The notes beneath the pieces were generated by a model, which saw nothing but the letters and a program-made list of their open reading frames with translations, made no database searches and was not told the origin of the DNA. This document shows positions 8,191 through 15,716 of a DNA stretch of 55,608 bases, in pieces; the stretch's first letter is position 1, and each line of letters begins with the position of its first letter. Position numbers and translations under genes: made by a program. The stretch is taken from positions 1 through 55,608 of the forward strand of contig JAFLEF010000051.1 in assembly GCA_017309115.1 (NCBI GenBank), in the 5' to 3' direction. This DNA is from Verrucomicrobiota bacterium. GTDB taxonomy: Bacteria; Verrucomicrobiota; Verrucomicrobiia; Limisphaerales; UBA9464.

Positions 8191-8829
8191 ATGGCTTTCG
8201 ACGGTACAGATTTTGTGGATGCGGATTACTCGGCCCCGAAGTCATCGACTCCGGCGGGCCGGGCGCCCACGCGCGAAGAACTGGACGCCCAGTTGACCGG
8301 CACCCAGCAGCAGTTGGCGAAGTTGCGGGAGGCACAGGAGCAACTGGAGCGAGCCCGGGCCGCGGTGGAGGAAATGCGGCGGCGCCGTTCCGAGTTTTCG
8401 GTAGGTCGGACGGAAATGCTCCAATCGCTGACCCGGGGTACTCAGATTCTGCAAAAATCCGAACACGAAGCCCTGCAGACGGCGGAGCAAATGGGCAAAT
8501 CGCTCGTGGGATTGCGCGAGGCTTTGGGCGCGGTGGAGAAACTGAACGAGCAGGCGTGGTCGGCCGAGAATTGGGAGCAGGAACTGACCCGAGCGCTGAC
8601 CACCATCGAGAACGCCCGGCGCGAGTACGTGCAGGCCTGCCGTTCGTGGCCGGTCTTGGAGGGAAAGGGTGAAGCGGGTTTAGTGGTGCCGGCGGCCAAG
8701 TCGGAGCCGTCTTTGGTTTCCCTGCCGTTAGGAACGTTGTGCAAATTGGGATTGGCCCTGACCTGGCCGGTGGCCGTGGCTGTCCTGGTGGGCATACTGG
8801 CGTTGGGCCTTTTGTTGATGAAACGGTGA
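8191..8829 (+). CDS. Coiled-coil protein with C-terminal membrane anchor (unknown)
   Basis: A 212-residue protein with no recognised family. Residues about 30-150 are strongly helical and heptad-like (Glu/Gln/Arg/Leu rich, for example QLAKLREAQEQLERARAAVEEM), consistent with a long coiled coil. A single hydrophobic helix close to the C-terminus (VAVAVLVGILALGLLLM) ends in KR, so it is probably a tail-anchored inner-membrane protein facing the cytoplasm. The ATG at 8191 is chosen because the 5' extension to 8134 lacks similar composition. It lies 24 bp before another small membrane protein and is probably co-transcribed with it. Confidence 0.7.
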   Translation: MAFDGTDFVDADYSAPKSSTPAGRAPTREELDAQLTGTQQQLAKLREAQEQLERARAAVEEMRRRRSEFSVGRTEMLQSLTRGTQILQKSEHEALQTAEQMGKSLVGLREALGAVEKLNEQAWSAENWEQELTRALTTIENARREYVQACRSWPVLEGKGEAGLVVPAAKSEPSLVSLPLGTLCKLGLALTWPVAVAVLVGILALGLLLMKR

Positions 8830-8853
8830 AAGGCCGGTTAGCAGAGATCTGCC

Positions 8854-9327
8854 ATGGCCTGGTTTCGCCGGAAAAAATCGGCCGATCCCCTCACGCTCCG
8901 CGAACAGGAGTTGGAGGCGGAGATCGAACGGTTGCGCCGTGAAGTGGGGCGGTTGGCTCACGAAGCCCCCCAACCGGCCGCCCTACCCCCGGCGCCGGTG
9001 AATTCCCCGGAGACGCGTCCCCGGAACTTTGCGGAACCGGTCCGGCCAACACTGGCGCCGGACGTGGAGAAACCCAAGGGTCACTACAATGAGTTTGGCG
9101 TCGCGAAATTCGATCTGTCCGCCGTGCTTCGTCGGTGGCTCTCCCATGTCCGCGGTCCAACCTCGAGCAATCCCCGAATGGCCAAAATGTTGGCCGCAGG
9201 AAGCATTCAAGGTCTCCGCACCCTGCGTTACGAACGCCGGGTGGCTCGGAACCGATTCATCGCCTTATCCGTCATTTTACTCCTCATCCTTTGGGGCTTG
9301 GCTTATACCTATTTGAGGAACCGTTAA
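8854..9327 (+). CDS. Small coiled-coil/Pro-rich protein with C-terminal membrane anchor (unknown)
   Basis: A 157-residue protein. A basic N-terminus (MAWFRRKKSADP) leads into a short coiled coil (REQELEAEIERLRREVGRL), a Pro-rich linker, a conserved-looking middle part (GHYNEFGVAKFDLSAVLRRW), and a C-terminal transmembrane helix (FIALSVILLLILWGLAYTYL). It is built like its upstream neighbour, with coiled coil first and anchor last, and is probably in the same transcript. No function can be assigned. Transcription ends at the hairpin terminator at 9438-9471. Confidence 0.68.
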   Translation: MAWFRRKKSADPLTLREQELEAEIERLRREVGRLAHEAPQPAALPPAPVNSPETRPRNFAEPVRPTLAPDVEKPKGHYNEFGVAKFDLSAVLRRWLSHVRGPTSSNPRMAKMLAAGSIQGLRTLRYERRVARNRFIALSVILLLILWGLAYTYLRNR

Positions 9328-9373
9328 CGTTAACCGAAGATGAGAAGATGGGCTCCCAACAAATCGCGGTTTG

Positions 9374-9471
9374 ACCTTCTGGTGAAGGTGCGCCACTTTG
9401 TGGTTGCTAATTGAGGCTTTTGCCTCGGTTCCTCCTGAACCCGGCGGCAGTTCGTCTGTTGCCGGGTTTTT
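9374..9471 (+). other. Array of four hairpins; possible structured RNA
   Basis: Four perfect or near-perfect hairpins follow each other in about 100 bases: ACCTTC/GAAGGT (9374-9389), CCAC/GTGG (9393-9403), GAGGC/GCCTC with a TTTT loop (9413-9426), and the intrinsic terminator (9438-9468). This is more structure than a simple terminator needs. It could be a small RNA or a processed 3' UTR of the gene ending at 9327. A weak promoter-like pair (TTGAGG at 9314, 17 bp, GAAGAT) lies just upstream. No known RNA family was recognised. Confidence 0.35.
9438..9471 (+). terminator. Intrinsic terminator
   Basis: AACCCGGC (9438-9445) pairs with GCCGGGTT (9461-9468). The stem is extended by five inner pairs, two of them G-U, around a TTCGT loop, and is followed by a T-rich stretch. 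It ends transcription of the forward genes at 8191-9327. It lacks a T-run on the reverse strand, so it does not serve dnaG in the other direction. Confidence 0.85.
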
Positions 9472-9478
9472 CCTTTCC

Positions 9479-11311
9479 TTAGTCCACCGGTGGCGAGTCT
9501 TCTGGCTCAGAGGAAGAAGACTCGATCGGGTCCAAGGGCTCTAGTGGGCGTTTTTTGGCGGCGCGAAGACGTTGTAATTCAACGAGAACCGCTAACCGAT
9601 CCGAGTCGTTGAGGGCGGGATCGGCCAAGTGTCGGGTCGCTTCGGCCATTTGCTGGTCCAACCAATTGTTGCGAAGCCGCAAGAGGGTGTCCGCCAGACT
9701 GGCTTCAGGATTAGGGAGCGCACGACGTTCACTGGCCGCTTCGGTGACCAACGACCGGGCAAAGTCATCCTGTTCCAAGTGACTCAAGAGACCGGCGACA
9801 TCACCTCCTGTGGAAAAGTGGAGCCCGACGATTTTTCGCACAGTGGCATGGGTGAGCCAGTGGGGATCGAGGTGATGGGCGGCGAATTGTCCCAACGCAG
9901 GACTGATCACCAGGTACTTCAGCAGCCATAGTTCGAGTTCAGGAGGTCGGCTTGGGACGGCGGCGGCCTCCTCGAGGGGTGGTTCCACCGGTTCGGCGAC
10001 CGGGTTGGCCGCCCGAGCTTTGCGGAACTCCGCCCGGACCGCACTGACGTCGACCCCGAGTCGTTGCGACACTTTCTGGGCGTAAGTATCGATCAGAACC
10101 GCGTTGCCCGTCTTTTGAACGGCTTCCGCCATGGCTCGGACCACCAGGATTCTTCCACGGTCGGTGGTCACATTGTGTTCACTCAAAAGGTGTCGCAGGT
10201 AAAACTCGAAGTATCCCTCGGCGCGGCTGAGCACCCCCCGGAACGATTCCGTCCCGTGGTTCTTCAGAAAACTGTCGGGATCATCCGGTGGGGGGATACT
10301 GGCCACCCGGACAGCCAGCCCCGAACCCAGCAGGCCGTCGAAGGACCGAATGCTGGCGTCGCGTCCAGCTTTATCACCGTCGAAGCAGAGGACCACCTCG
10401 TCGACGTAACGTTTCAGAATACGGGCATGTTCCGGGGTGAGGGCAGTCCCCTGGGGGGCCACGACATGACGGATCCCGGCGCTATGACAGGCAATCGTAT
10501 CGAGTTGCCCTTCACACACCACGGCATGGCCGGCGTCCAGAATTGCTCGCTTGGCTTTGTCGAGGGCGAAAAGGACCCGGCCCTTGGTGAAGATCGGAGT
10601 TTCAGGGGAGTTGACGTATTTGGCGGTCTTTTCGTCGCCTTGCAGCACGCGTCCGCTGAAGGCGATGACCCGGCCCTGCTCGTCACAGATCGGGAACATC
10701 AGGCGCCCCCGGAAACGGTCGTAGAGCCGCCCGGTTTCGGCCTTGCGAATGATCAAGCCAGCCTGCTCGCACACTGCGGCTTCAAATCCGCGCGATTTGG
10801 CCCAATTTACGGTGTCGTCCCACGCTTCCGGAGCCGCGCCAATCCGGAACTCCTTGATGGCCTCGGCCGCTACTCCGCGTTTGGCGAGGTAATCCCGGGC
10901 GATCTGTCCGGTGGGTTCGTTGGTCAGGCAGTGCTGCCAGCGCAGACAAATGGCTTCGTGGAGTTTGAGCAGGGCATCCTTGGTGCCCCGGGATTCCTGA
11001 TTTCCCCCGCTCCCCTCGTATTCCAGCGGAATTCGGGCTCGTTCCGCCAGCCGTTCGATGGCCTCGGGGAACGAGATGTTTTCGTACATCTGCACGAACT
11101 TGAACACGTCCCCACCCGCGTGGCAGCCGAAGCAATGGAAGATCTGCTTGCTCGAATTAACGTTAAAGCTTGGCGATTTTTCCTTATGGAAGGGGCACAG
11201 GCAGACGAAATTGGCGCCATTGCGCTTGAGCGGCAGGGCGGCTCCGATGACATCCACGATGTCATTCGCCGCCCGAACCCGTTCGCGGAAGTTGTCGGAA
11301 AACCGGGCCAT
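9479..11311 (-). CDS. dnaG: DNA primase DnaG
   Basis: A 610-residue replication primase. The CHC2 zinc-binding domain is at the N-terminus (C39-P-F-H42 ... C60-F-G-C63). The catalytic TOPRIM core follows, with Glu267 in CEGQLD and Asp311/Asp313 in FDGDKAG, the metal-binding acidic triad. The C-terminal part after about residue 440 is the DnaB-interaction region and ends in a low-complexity acidic, Pro/Ser-rich tail. The ATG at 11311 shares its first base region with the TGA of rsmB (TGATG junction), so the two are coupled. The frame continues upstream but overlaps rsmB and shows no similarity. Confidence 0.95.
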   Translation of the reverse strand: MARFSDNFRERVRAANDIVDVIGAALPLKRNGANFVCLCPFHKEKSPSFNVNSSKQIFHCFGCHAGGDVFKFVQMYENISFPEAIERLAERARIPLEYEGSGGNQESRGTKDALLKLHEAICLRWQHCLTNEPTGQIARDYLAKRGVAAEAIKEFRIGAAPEAWDDTVNWAKSRGFEAAVCEQAGLIIRKAETGRLYDRFRGRLMFPICDEQGRVIAFSGRVLQGDEKTAKYVNSPETPIFTKGRVLFALDKAKRAILDAGHAVVCEGQLDTIACHSAGIRHVVAPQGTALTPEHARILKRYVDEVVLCFDGDKAGRDASIRSFDGLLGSGLAVRVASIPPPDDPDSFLKNHGTESFRGVLSRAEGYFEFYLRHLLSEHNVTTDRGRILVVRAMAEAVQKTGNAVLIDTYAQKVSQRLGVDVSAVRAEFRKARAANPVAEPVEPPLEEAAAVPSRPPELELWLLKYLVISPALGQFAAHHLDPHWLTHATVRKIVGLHFSTGGDVAGLLSHLEQDDFARSLVTEAASERRALPNPEASLADTLLRLRNNWLDQQMAEATRHLADPALNDSDRLAVLVELQRLRAAKKRPLEPLDPIESSSSEPEDSPPVD

Positions 11312-12636
11312 CAGACGGGACGGGAAGTAGCCGAGCCGGGCCGCGCTGACGAGCTTGGGCCGCGCAAGCGGGCCACATAAGCTCCGTCCACGCCGTCGCG
11401 CAGCGGATGAAGGGCCTTTTCGGCGTCCTGACTGAACTCTGGGTGCCGGCGGAGAAATTGAGCGACGACCTGGGCGTTCTCGTCGGCTTCCAGACTGCAC
11501 GTGGAATAGACCATCACGCCGCCGGGCTTGAGTCGGTGCGCGGCGGATTCCAGCAATTCGAGTTGAACCGCAGCTAAACGGGCGAATTCCGTGGGTTCCA
11601 GGCGCCAGCGGAGTTCTACTCGTCGGCGCAGGACTCCGGTATTGGAACACGGAGCATCCACCAGGATCCGATCGTACTCCGGTTGGGCGCCACCCAAATC
11701 GCCACAGGGAGTCACGCAGGTGATTCCGAGGCGGGCGCAGTTTTCTGCGACCAACGCGAGCCGTCCGGGCGCTGGATCGTGGGCGGTGATTCGGCCGGTA
11801 TTGTTCATCAGTTGCGCCATGTAGGTGGTCTTGCCTCCCGGTGCGGCGCACAAGTCCAGAATGGCTTCGCCGGGCTGGGGATCGAGCATCCGCACAGCGA
11901 GCAGCGTGCTGGGGTCCTGAAGATAGAAGCCACCGCTCTGGAAACTCTCCAACGATGCCAGAGAAGGGAAGGACTCCAGTTCAAATACGGAACCGGCTTC
12001 GACCCAGTCAAACCGTCCTTCGGCGAAGTCCACCCCCTCATGCAGCCAAGTTTCGGCCAGATCCCGGGCGGTTAACTTCAGGGTGTTGACCCGGGCGAAG
12101 GTCTTGGGCGGGGTGTTGTTCCATTGGCAAAAGGCGGCCAGTTCCTCGGAATCCATGCGATCCGCCCAGCGGTCCACCAACCACCTCGGGAAGGACCAGC
12201 CAGCGGCGGGATCGGTCTGCCGAAGTTCCAACAGGCGTCGCCGGGTCGCGTCCCGATCCCGAGCAAATCCGCGCAACAGGGCGTTAATGAAGCCGCTTTG
12301 GGGGCCGAATCCCAGTTCCCGGGCGAGAGTGACGGTGTCATTGACCGCGGCATGATCCGGTATTCGGTCCAGCCAGAACAACTGGTACAGACCCAGGCGC
12401 AGGAGGTTCTGGAGGGTGGGCTTTTGAGGTCGTCCGTCCGTGCGTTGCGCAATGAGCCAATCCAGGGTCGCGCGCCACCGGAGGATTCCCAAAATCAGCT
12501 CCTGCGCCAGACGGCGATCGACGGGCAGTAGGGCGGTGAAGCCCGGATCCCGTTCGAGGCGGTGTTCGGCGAAGTCCCCGGGGCGGGCCTGATCGTGCAG
12601 GAACCGGGCGGCAAATTGTCTTGGTGCGGAAACCAT
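11311..12636 (-). CDS. rsmB: 16S rRNA m5C967 methyltransferase RsmB (Sun/NOL1 family)
   Basis: A 441-residue protein. An N-terminal NusB-like helical domain (about 1-140, with LILGILRWRATLDWLI and GFINALLRGFAR) precedes the Rossmann-fold methyltransferase domain. The S-adenosylmethionine loop is DLCAAPGGKTTYMA, and the two family cysteines are Cys330 (DAPCSNTGV) and Cys380 (YSTCSLEADEN). It methylates C967 (E. coli numbering) of 16S rRNA. The ATG at 12636 fits family length. It overlaps dnaG downstream and is divergent from greA with only 48 bp between starts. Confidence 0.92.
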   Translation of the reverse strand: MVSAPRQFAARFLHDQARPGDFAEHRLERDPGFTALLPVDRRLAQELILGILRWRATLDWLIAQRTDGRPQKPTLQNLLRLGLYQLFWLDRIPDHAAVNDTVTLARELGFGPQSGFINALLRGFARDRDATRRRLLELRQTDPAAGWSFPRWLVDRWADRMDSEELAAFCQWNNTPPKTFARVNTLKLTARDLAETWLHEGVDFAEGRFDWVEAGSVFELESFPSLASLESFQSGGFYLQDPSTLLAVRMLDPQPGEAILDLCAAPGGKTTYMAQLMNNTGRITAHDPAPGRLALVAENCARLGITCVTPCGDLGGAQPEYDRILVDAPCSNTGVLRRRVELRWRLEPTEFARLAAVQLELLESAAHRLKPGGVMVYSTCSLEADENAQVVAQFLRRHPEFSQDAEKALHPLRDGVDGAYVARLRGPSSSARPGSATSRPV

Positions 12637-12684
12637 CGGGCAGGCATACTGACCGGCCTCCGAAGAGGAGCCAGATTTTAGGCT

Positions 12685-14559
12685 ATGAAAGAGGAAATGG
12701 ACCAATTGGTCGCCGCCGGAAAGATTCAGTCCAAACACGTGGCACCGCTCACCGCGCTGCTCGAGGCCGGGTTCGGTCAACACCGTAGCTGGGGCTTTGG
12801 GAAGGTGCGTACGTTGGACGGCATTGCCGGACGGCTCGTGATCGACTTTCCCGGTAAGGCGGGGCACACGCTGGACTTGGCGTTCGCGGCCGATTCCCTC
12901 AAGCCCATTCCGAAAGACCACATTCTCGCCCGCAAGCACTCCGACCTGAAGGGACTGCAACAGATGGCGGCCCTCCATCATTTGCAGGTGGTCAAACTGG
13001 TGCTCGATAGCTTCGGCGGTCGCGCGACGCCGGATCAGATCCAGGCGGTGTTGGTCCCGGACGTCATCCAGAGTGACTGGAAGAAGTGGTGGGAGGCCGC
13101 CCGCTCCGAATTGAAGAAGGATGGCCATTTTCTGGTGCCGCTGAAAAAGGCGGAACCGGTCGTGTACCAGGCGCAGGAACAGGGATTGGCTCAACGGCTG
13201 GGAACTGAATTCCGCGCGGCCAGAGGTCTCAAAGCCCGGGTGGTCGTCGCGCACGAGATTCTCAAAAACCTGCCCGATATGGCGGACAAGTCCCTCGTGA
13301 GCGAGGTGCTGACTCAGCTAAACTCGGAAATTGTCAGCCATCTGTCCACGCGGCAGGCCGAGGCGTTGGAAGCAATTTTTGTCCGGGACGAACTGCGGAC
13401 GGCGGTGGGATTGCCAACGCCGGAAGGCGAAGTGTCGGCCAAGGATGTTTGGACCCAGCGCATTCGCCTCAAGGAACTGTTCGACGAACTGCCGGCGGCC
13501 AAGCATCGGCGGGCTTTGGAGTCGTTCCGCGACAGCATTCCGGACTGGGCGGCCCAGGTCGTGCTCCTGATTAACGACGTTCCGGCCAAACTGGTCGGCG
13601 AATGCGCCCGGATTCTACTTCAGGAAAGCCGGGAACAGCTGCTCAAGGACACCTTGGCGAGGTTGATTTCGCAGCACGGGGCCAGTAGCGAAATGCTGCT
13701 GTGGTTTGGCAAGGAACGGAGTGATTTCTTCGCCGACCTGCTCACGCCGGAAGTGTTCCGGGCCATGCTGTCGGCCATCGAACGCGATCAGTTCCTGGAG
13801 AAGAAAGCCAACCGCCTGCGCGACTACGTCCTCGAAGATCAGACGTTGTTGCCGGACCTGATTGAATCGGCGGATATCGAGATTATTCGCGATCTGACCC
13901 GGACCTTGCAGCTGAGTCCCAGCTTCGACGACATGGACAAGCGCTCCTTGTTGGCGCGCATCGTAAAGATGTATCCGGCCATCCAGGACATGATCACCGG
14001 CGAGCACGCGAAGGAAGACAAGACCTTCCTGGTGAGCTGGAGAAGCCTGGAACGTCGCAAGTCGGAGTACGAAGACCTCGTACAAAAGCAGATTCCGGCC
14101 AACGTAAAGGATATCGCCCTGGCTCGGAGTTACGGCGACCTGCGCGAGAACGCCGAGTACAAGTTTGCCAAGGAGCAACAAAAGGTCCTGAACCGCCGCA
14201 AACACGAGCTGGAAGCCCAGTTGGCCCGCGCGCGCGGTACGGATTTTTCGACGGCCCGCACGGAGGTGGTCAGCCCGGGAACTTCAGTGGTCCTCGTCGA
14301 TGTCGAGTCCGGCAAGCCGGAGACGGTGCACATCCTGGGAGCCTGGGATGGCGACGCGGCCCGCAATGTCGTGAGTTACCTGACTCCCATGGCCCAGGCG
14401 ATTCTTAACAAGCCGGTGGGCACCGAAGCGGAACTTCCCGGGGAAATGGGTAAGCGTCGGGTGCGCGTGGAGAGCATTGCCAAGGTGGATCTCGTTGAAG
14501 CCTTGGGTGCGGTTCCGGCCCCGGTGGCCGCGGAAACCGTGCCGGCCCCGACCGAGTGA
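12685..14559 (+). CDS. greA: Long-form transcription elongation factor GreA
   Basis: A 624-residue protein. Only the last 150 or so residues are the GreA module: the coiled-coil tip ARSYGDLRENAEY at 480-492 contains the two acidic residues (Asp485, Glu488) that enter the RNA polymerase active site, followed by the FKBP-like C-terminal domain. The preceding 450 residues are a helical domain without a familiar motif. A similarly long GreA is known in Chlamydiae, in keeping with the same superphylum. The protein should rescue backtracked polymerase by stimulating RNA cleavage. The role of the long N-terminal part is unknown. Confidence 0.85.
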   Translation: MKEEMDQLVAAGKIQSKHVAPLTALLEAGFGQHRSWGFGKVRTLDGIAGRLVIDFPGKAGHTLDLAFAADSLKPIPKDHILARKHSDLKGLQQMAALHHLQVVKLVLDSFGGRATPDQIQAVLVPDVIQSDWKKWWEAARSELKKDGHFLVPLKKAEPVVYQAQEQGLAQRLGTEFRAARGLKARVVVAHEILKNLPDMADKSLVSEVLTQLNSEIVSHLSTRQAEALEAIFVRDELRTAVGLPTPEGEVSAKDVWTQRIRLKELFDELPAAKHRRALESFRDSIPDWAAQVVLLINDVPAKLVGECARILLQESREQLLKDTLARLISQHGASSEMLLWFGKERSDFFADLLTPEVFRAMLSAIERDQFLEKKANRLRDYVLEDQTLLPDLIESADIEIIRDLTRTLQLSPSFDDMDKRSLLARIVKMYPAIQDMITGEHAKEDKTFLVSWRSLERRKSEYEDLVQKQIPANVKDIALARSYGDLRENAEYKFAKEQQKVLNRRKHELEAQLARARGTDFSTARTEVVSPGTSVVLVDVESGKPETVHILGAWDGDAARNVVSYLTPMAQAILNKPVGTEAELPGEMGKRRVRVESIAKVDLVEALGAVPAPVAAETVPAPTE

Positions 14560-14608
14560 GGGTCGAGGCCGACCTCGACGGAGTGAAATCCGGGACGAAG
14601 GTGGTCGC

Positions 14609-15466
14609 GTGACCCTGGACGAAAAATTCATCCGCCTGCAGGAGATCCTGCGGGGCTATGGCTCCTGTTTGGTCGCCTATTCCGGGGGCGTGGATTCGGT
14701 TTTCCTGGCCCGGGTGGCCCATGATGTCTTGGGCGAACGGGCGCAGGCGGTGATTGCCGATTCGCCCAGCCTGCCGCGACGGGAGTTGGCCGAAGCGGAG
14801 GCAATTGCCCGACAATACGGAATCCCGCTGCGGGTTCTGCGGACCGCGGAGTTCTCGGATCCCCAGTATCTCGCGAACCCCACCAATCGCTGCTATTTCT
14901 GCAAACACGCCTTGTTTTCCGAGTTGGTGCCTTTGGCCCAGCGGGAGGGTGTGGCCGCGATTGTTTACGGGGAAAATGCCAGTGACGTCGGGGATCATCG
15001 ACCGGGTGCCCAGGCGGCGACGGAGTTCGCCGTGCGAGCTCCCTTGAAGGACGCCGGACTCACCAAAGCGGAGATTCGGGAGCTGAGCGGACGTCTGGGA
15101 TTGCCCACTGCGGACAAACCGCAGATGGCGTGTCTGAGTTCCCGGATTCCCACCGGTGAGGCGGTCACCCCGGAAAAACTCGCCTGGATTGAAGCCGCGG
15201 AATACGAGCTGCGCGACCGGGGGTTTCAGGATGTCCGGGTTCGGCACCACGAATTGAAGCAGGGTGCCTTGGCCCGCATTGAAGTGGGTCCGGCTGAGCT
15301 GCCTCGGTTGCTCGAACCCGAATTACTCAAGGCGGTGGCGGAGCGATTGACGGCCGTGGGATATCTCTTCGTTACGGTCGATGCCGCCGGCTACCGGCGC
15401 GGCAGCACCAATGGAGTGACTGCGCCGATTACCCTGGGTGGGCGCGGCGCCCCACATACCAGTTGA
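14609..15466 (+). CDS. larE: LarE-type sacrificial sulfur transferase
   Basis: A 285-residue PP-loop ATPase. SGGVDS (25-30) is the ATP-pyrophosphatase loop. Cys175 in ACLSSRIP corresponds by position and motif to the sulfur-donating cysteine of LarE, and Cys95/Cys98 (NRCYFC) are also present, a combination compatible with the iron-sulfur type of LarE. LarE transfers sulfur to pyridinium dicarboxylate during synthesis of the nickel-pincer cofactor. Neither larB nor larC is in the window, so the cofactor role here is inferred from family only. The GTG start at 14609 fits family length; the upstream in-frame extension overlaps greA and is Arg/Pro-rich without similarity. Confidence 0.85.
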   Translation: MTLDEKFIRLQEILRGYGSCLVAYSGGVDSVFLARVAHDVLGERAQAVIADSPSLPRRELAEAEAIARQYGIPLRVLRTAEFSDPQYLANPTNRCYFCKHALFSELVPLAQREGVAAIVYGENASDVGDHRPGAQAATEFAVRAPLKDAGLTKAEIRELSGRLGLPTADKPQMACLSSRIPTGEAVTPEKLAWIEAAEYELRDRGFQDVRVRHHELKQGALARIEVGPAELPRLLEPELLKAVAERLTAVGYLFVTVDAAGYRRGSTNGVTAPITLGGRGAPHTS

Positions 15467-15490
15467 GAGCTGGGAGCTGAGAGCTGAGAG
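15463..15490 (+). repeat. Short degenerate tandem repeat (GAGAGCTG units)
   Basis: Three imperfect copies of a 7-10 bp GAGAGCTG-like unit begin inside the larE stop codon region. A reverse-complement relative (CTCTCAGCCCTCAGCTG) is present at 144-160 just after the group II intron. Both are intergenic. Such CAGCTCTCAG-type tracts look like dispersed spacers rather than coding sequence. Confidence 0.5.
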
Positions 15491-15497
15491 AAAAAGG

Positions 15498-15514
15498 CCA
15501 CCCCGCCCGGGTGG
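15498..15514. repeat. Small hairpin upstream of MITE-like element
   Basis: CCACCC (15498-15503) and GGGTGG (15509-15514) form a six-base-pair stem with a five-base loop. It overlaps the left end of the 92-bp inverted-repeat element and could act with it as a terminator for larE or as a duplicated element end. Confidence 0.4.
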
Positions 15515-15601
15515 GGCGACGCTCCGCGGAGCCGTTCCCATGTGGACTCCTGACGCGTTATTCGCCGAGATGCGAACGGCTCGGTGTAACCTCGCCCTAC
15601 C
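15510..15601. repeat. MITE/REPIN-like element with 28-bp imperfect terminal inverted repeats
   Basis: The 28 bases at 15510-15537 match the reverse complement of 15574-15601 at 22 positions. Both arms start GGTRGGGCGA and end AGCCGTTC. The 36-bp centre is non-coding. The left arm contains a perfect 12-bp palindrome (15521-15532). There are no room for a transposase and no obvious target duplication, so it is either a non-autonomous mobile repeat (MITE or REPIN) or a long transcribed hairpin. Copies elsewhere in the genome are predicted but cannot be checked here. Confidence 0.6.
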
Positions 15602-15716
15602 CCGCTTCGCATCCTCAACCGTTTTTTGCTGGGCAGAACATTCGACCCGCTTCCTGGGGTTGAAGCTGGCCTCGCGGGAACGGAGTCGCTTTATTCGCGG
15701 GGTTCCCTGGATTCCT

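Noticed and set aside
10064-11380. Forward open frame (about 440 codons) opposite dnaG
   Set aside because: The dnaG zinc and TOPRIM motifs prove the reverse frame; the forward product has no motif.
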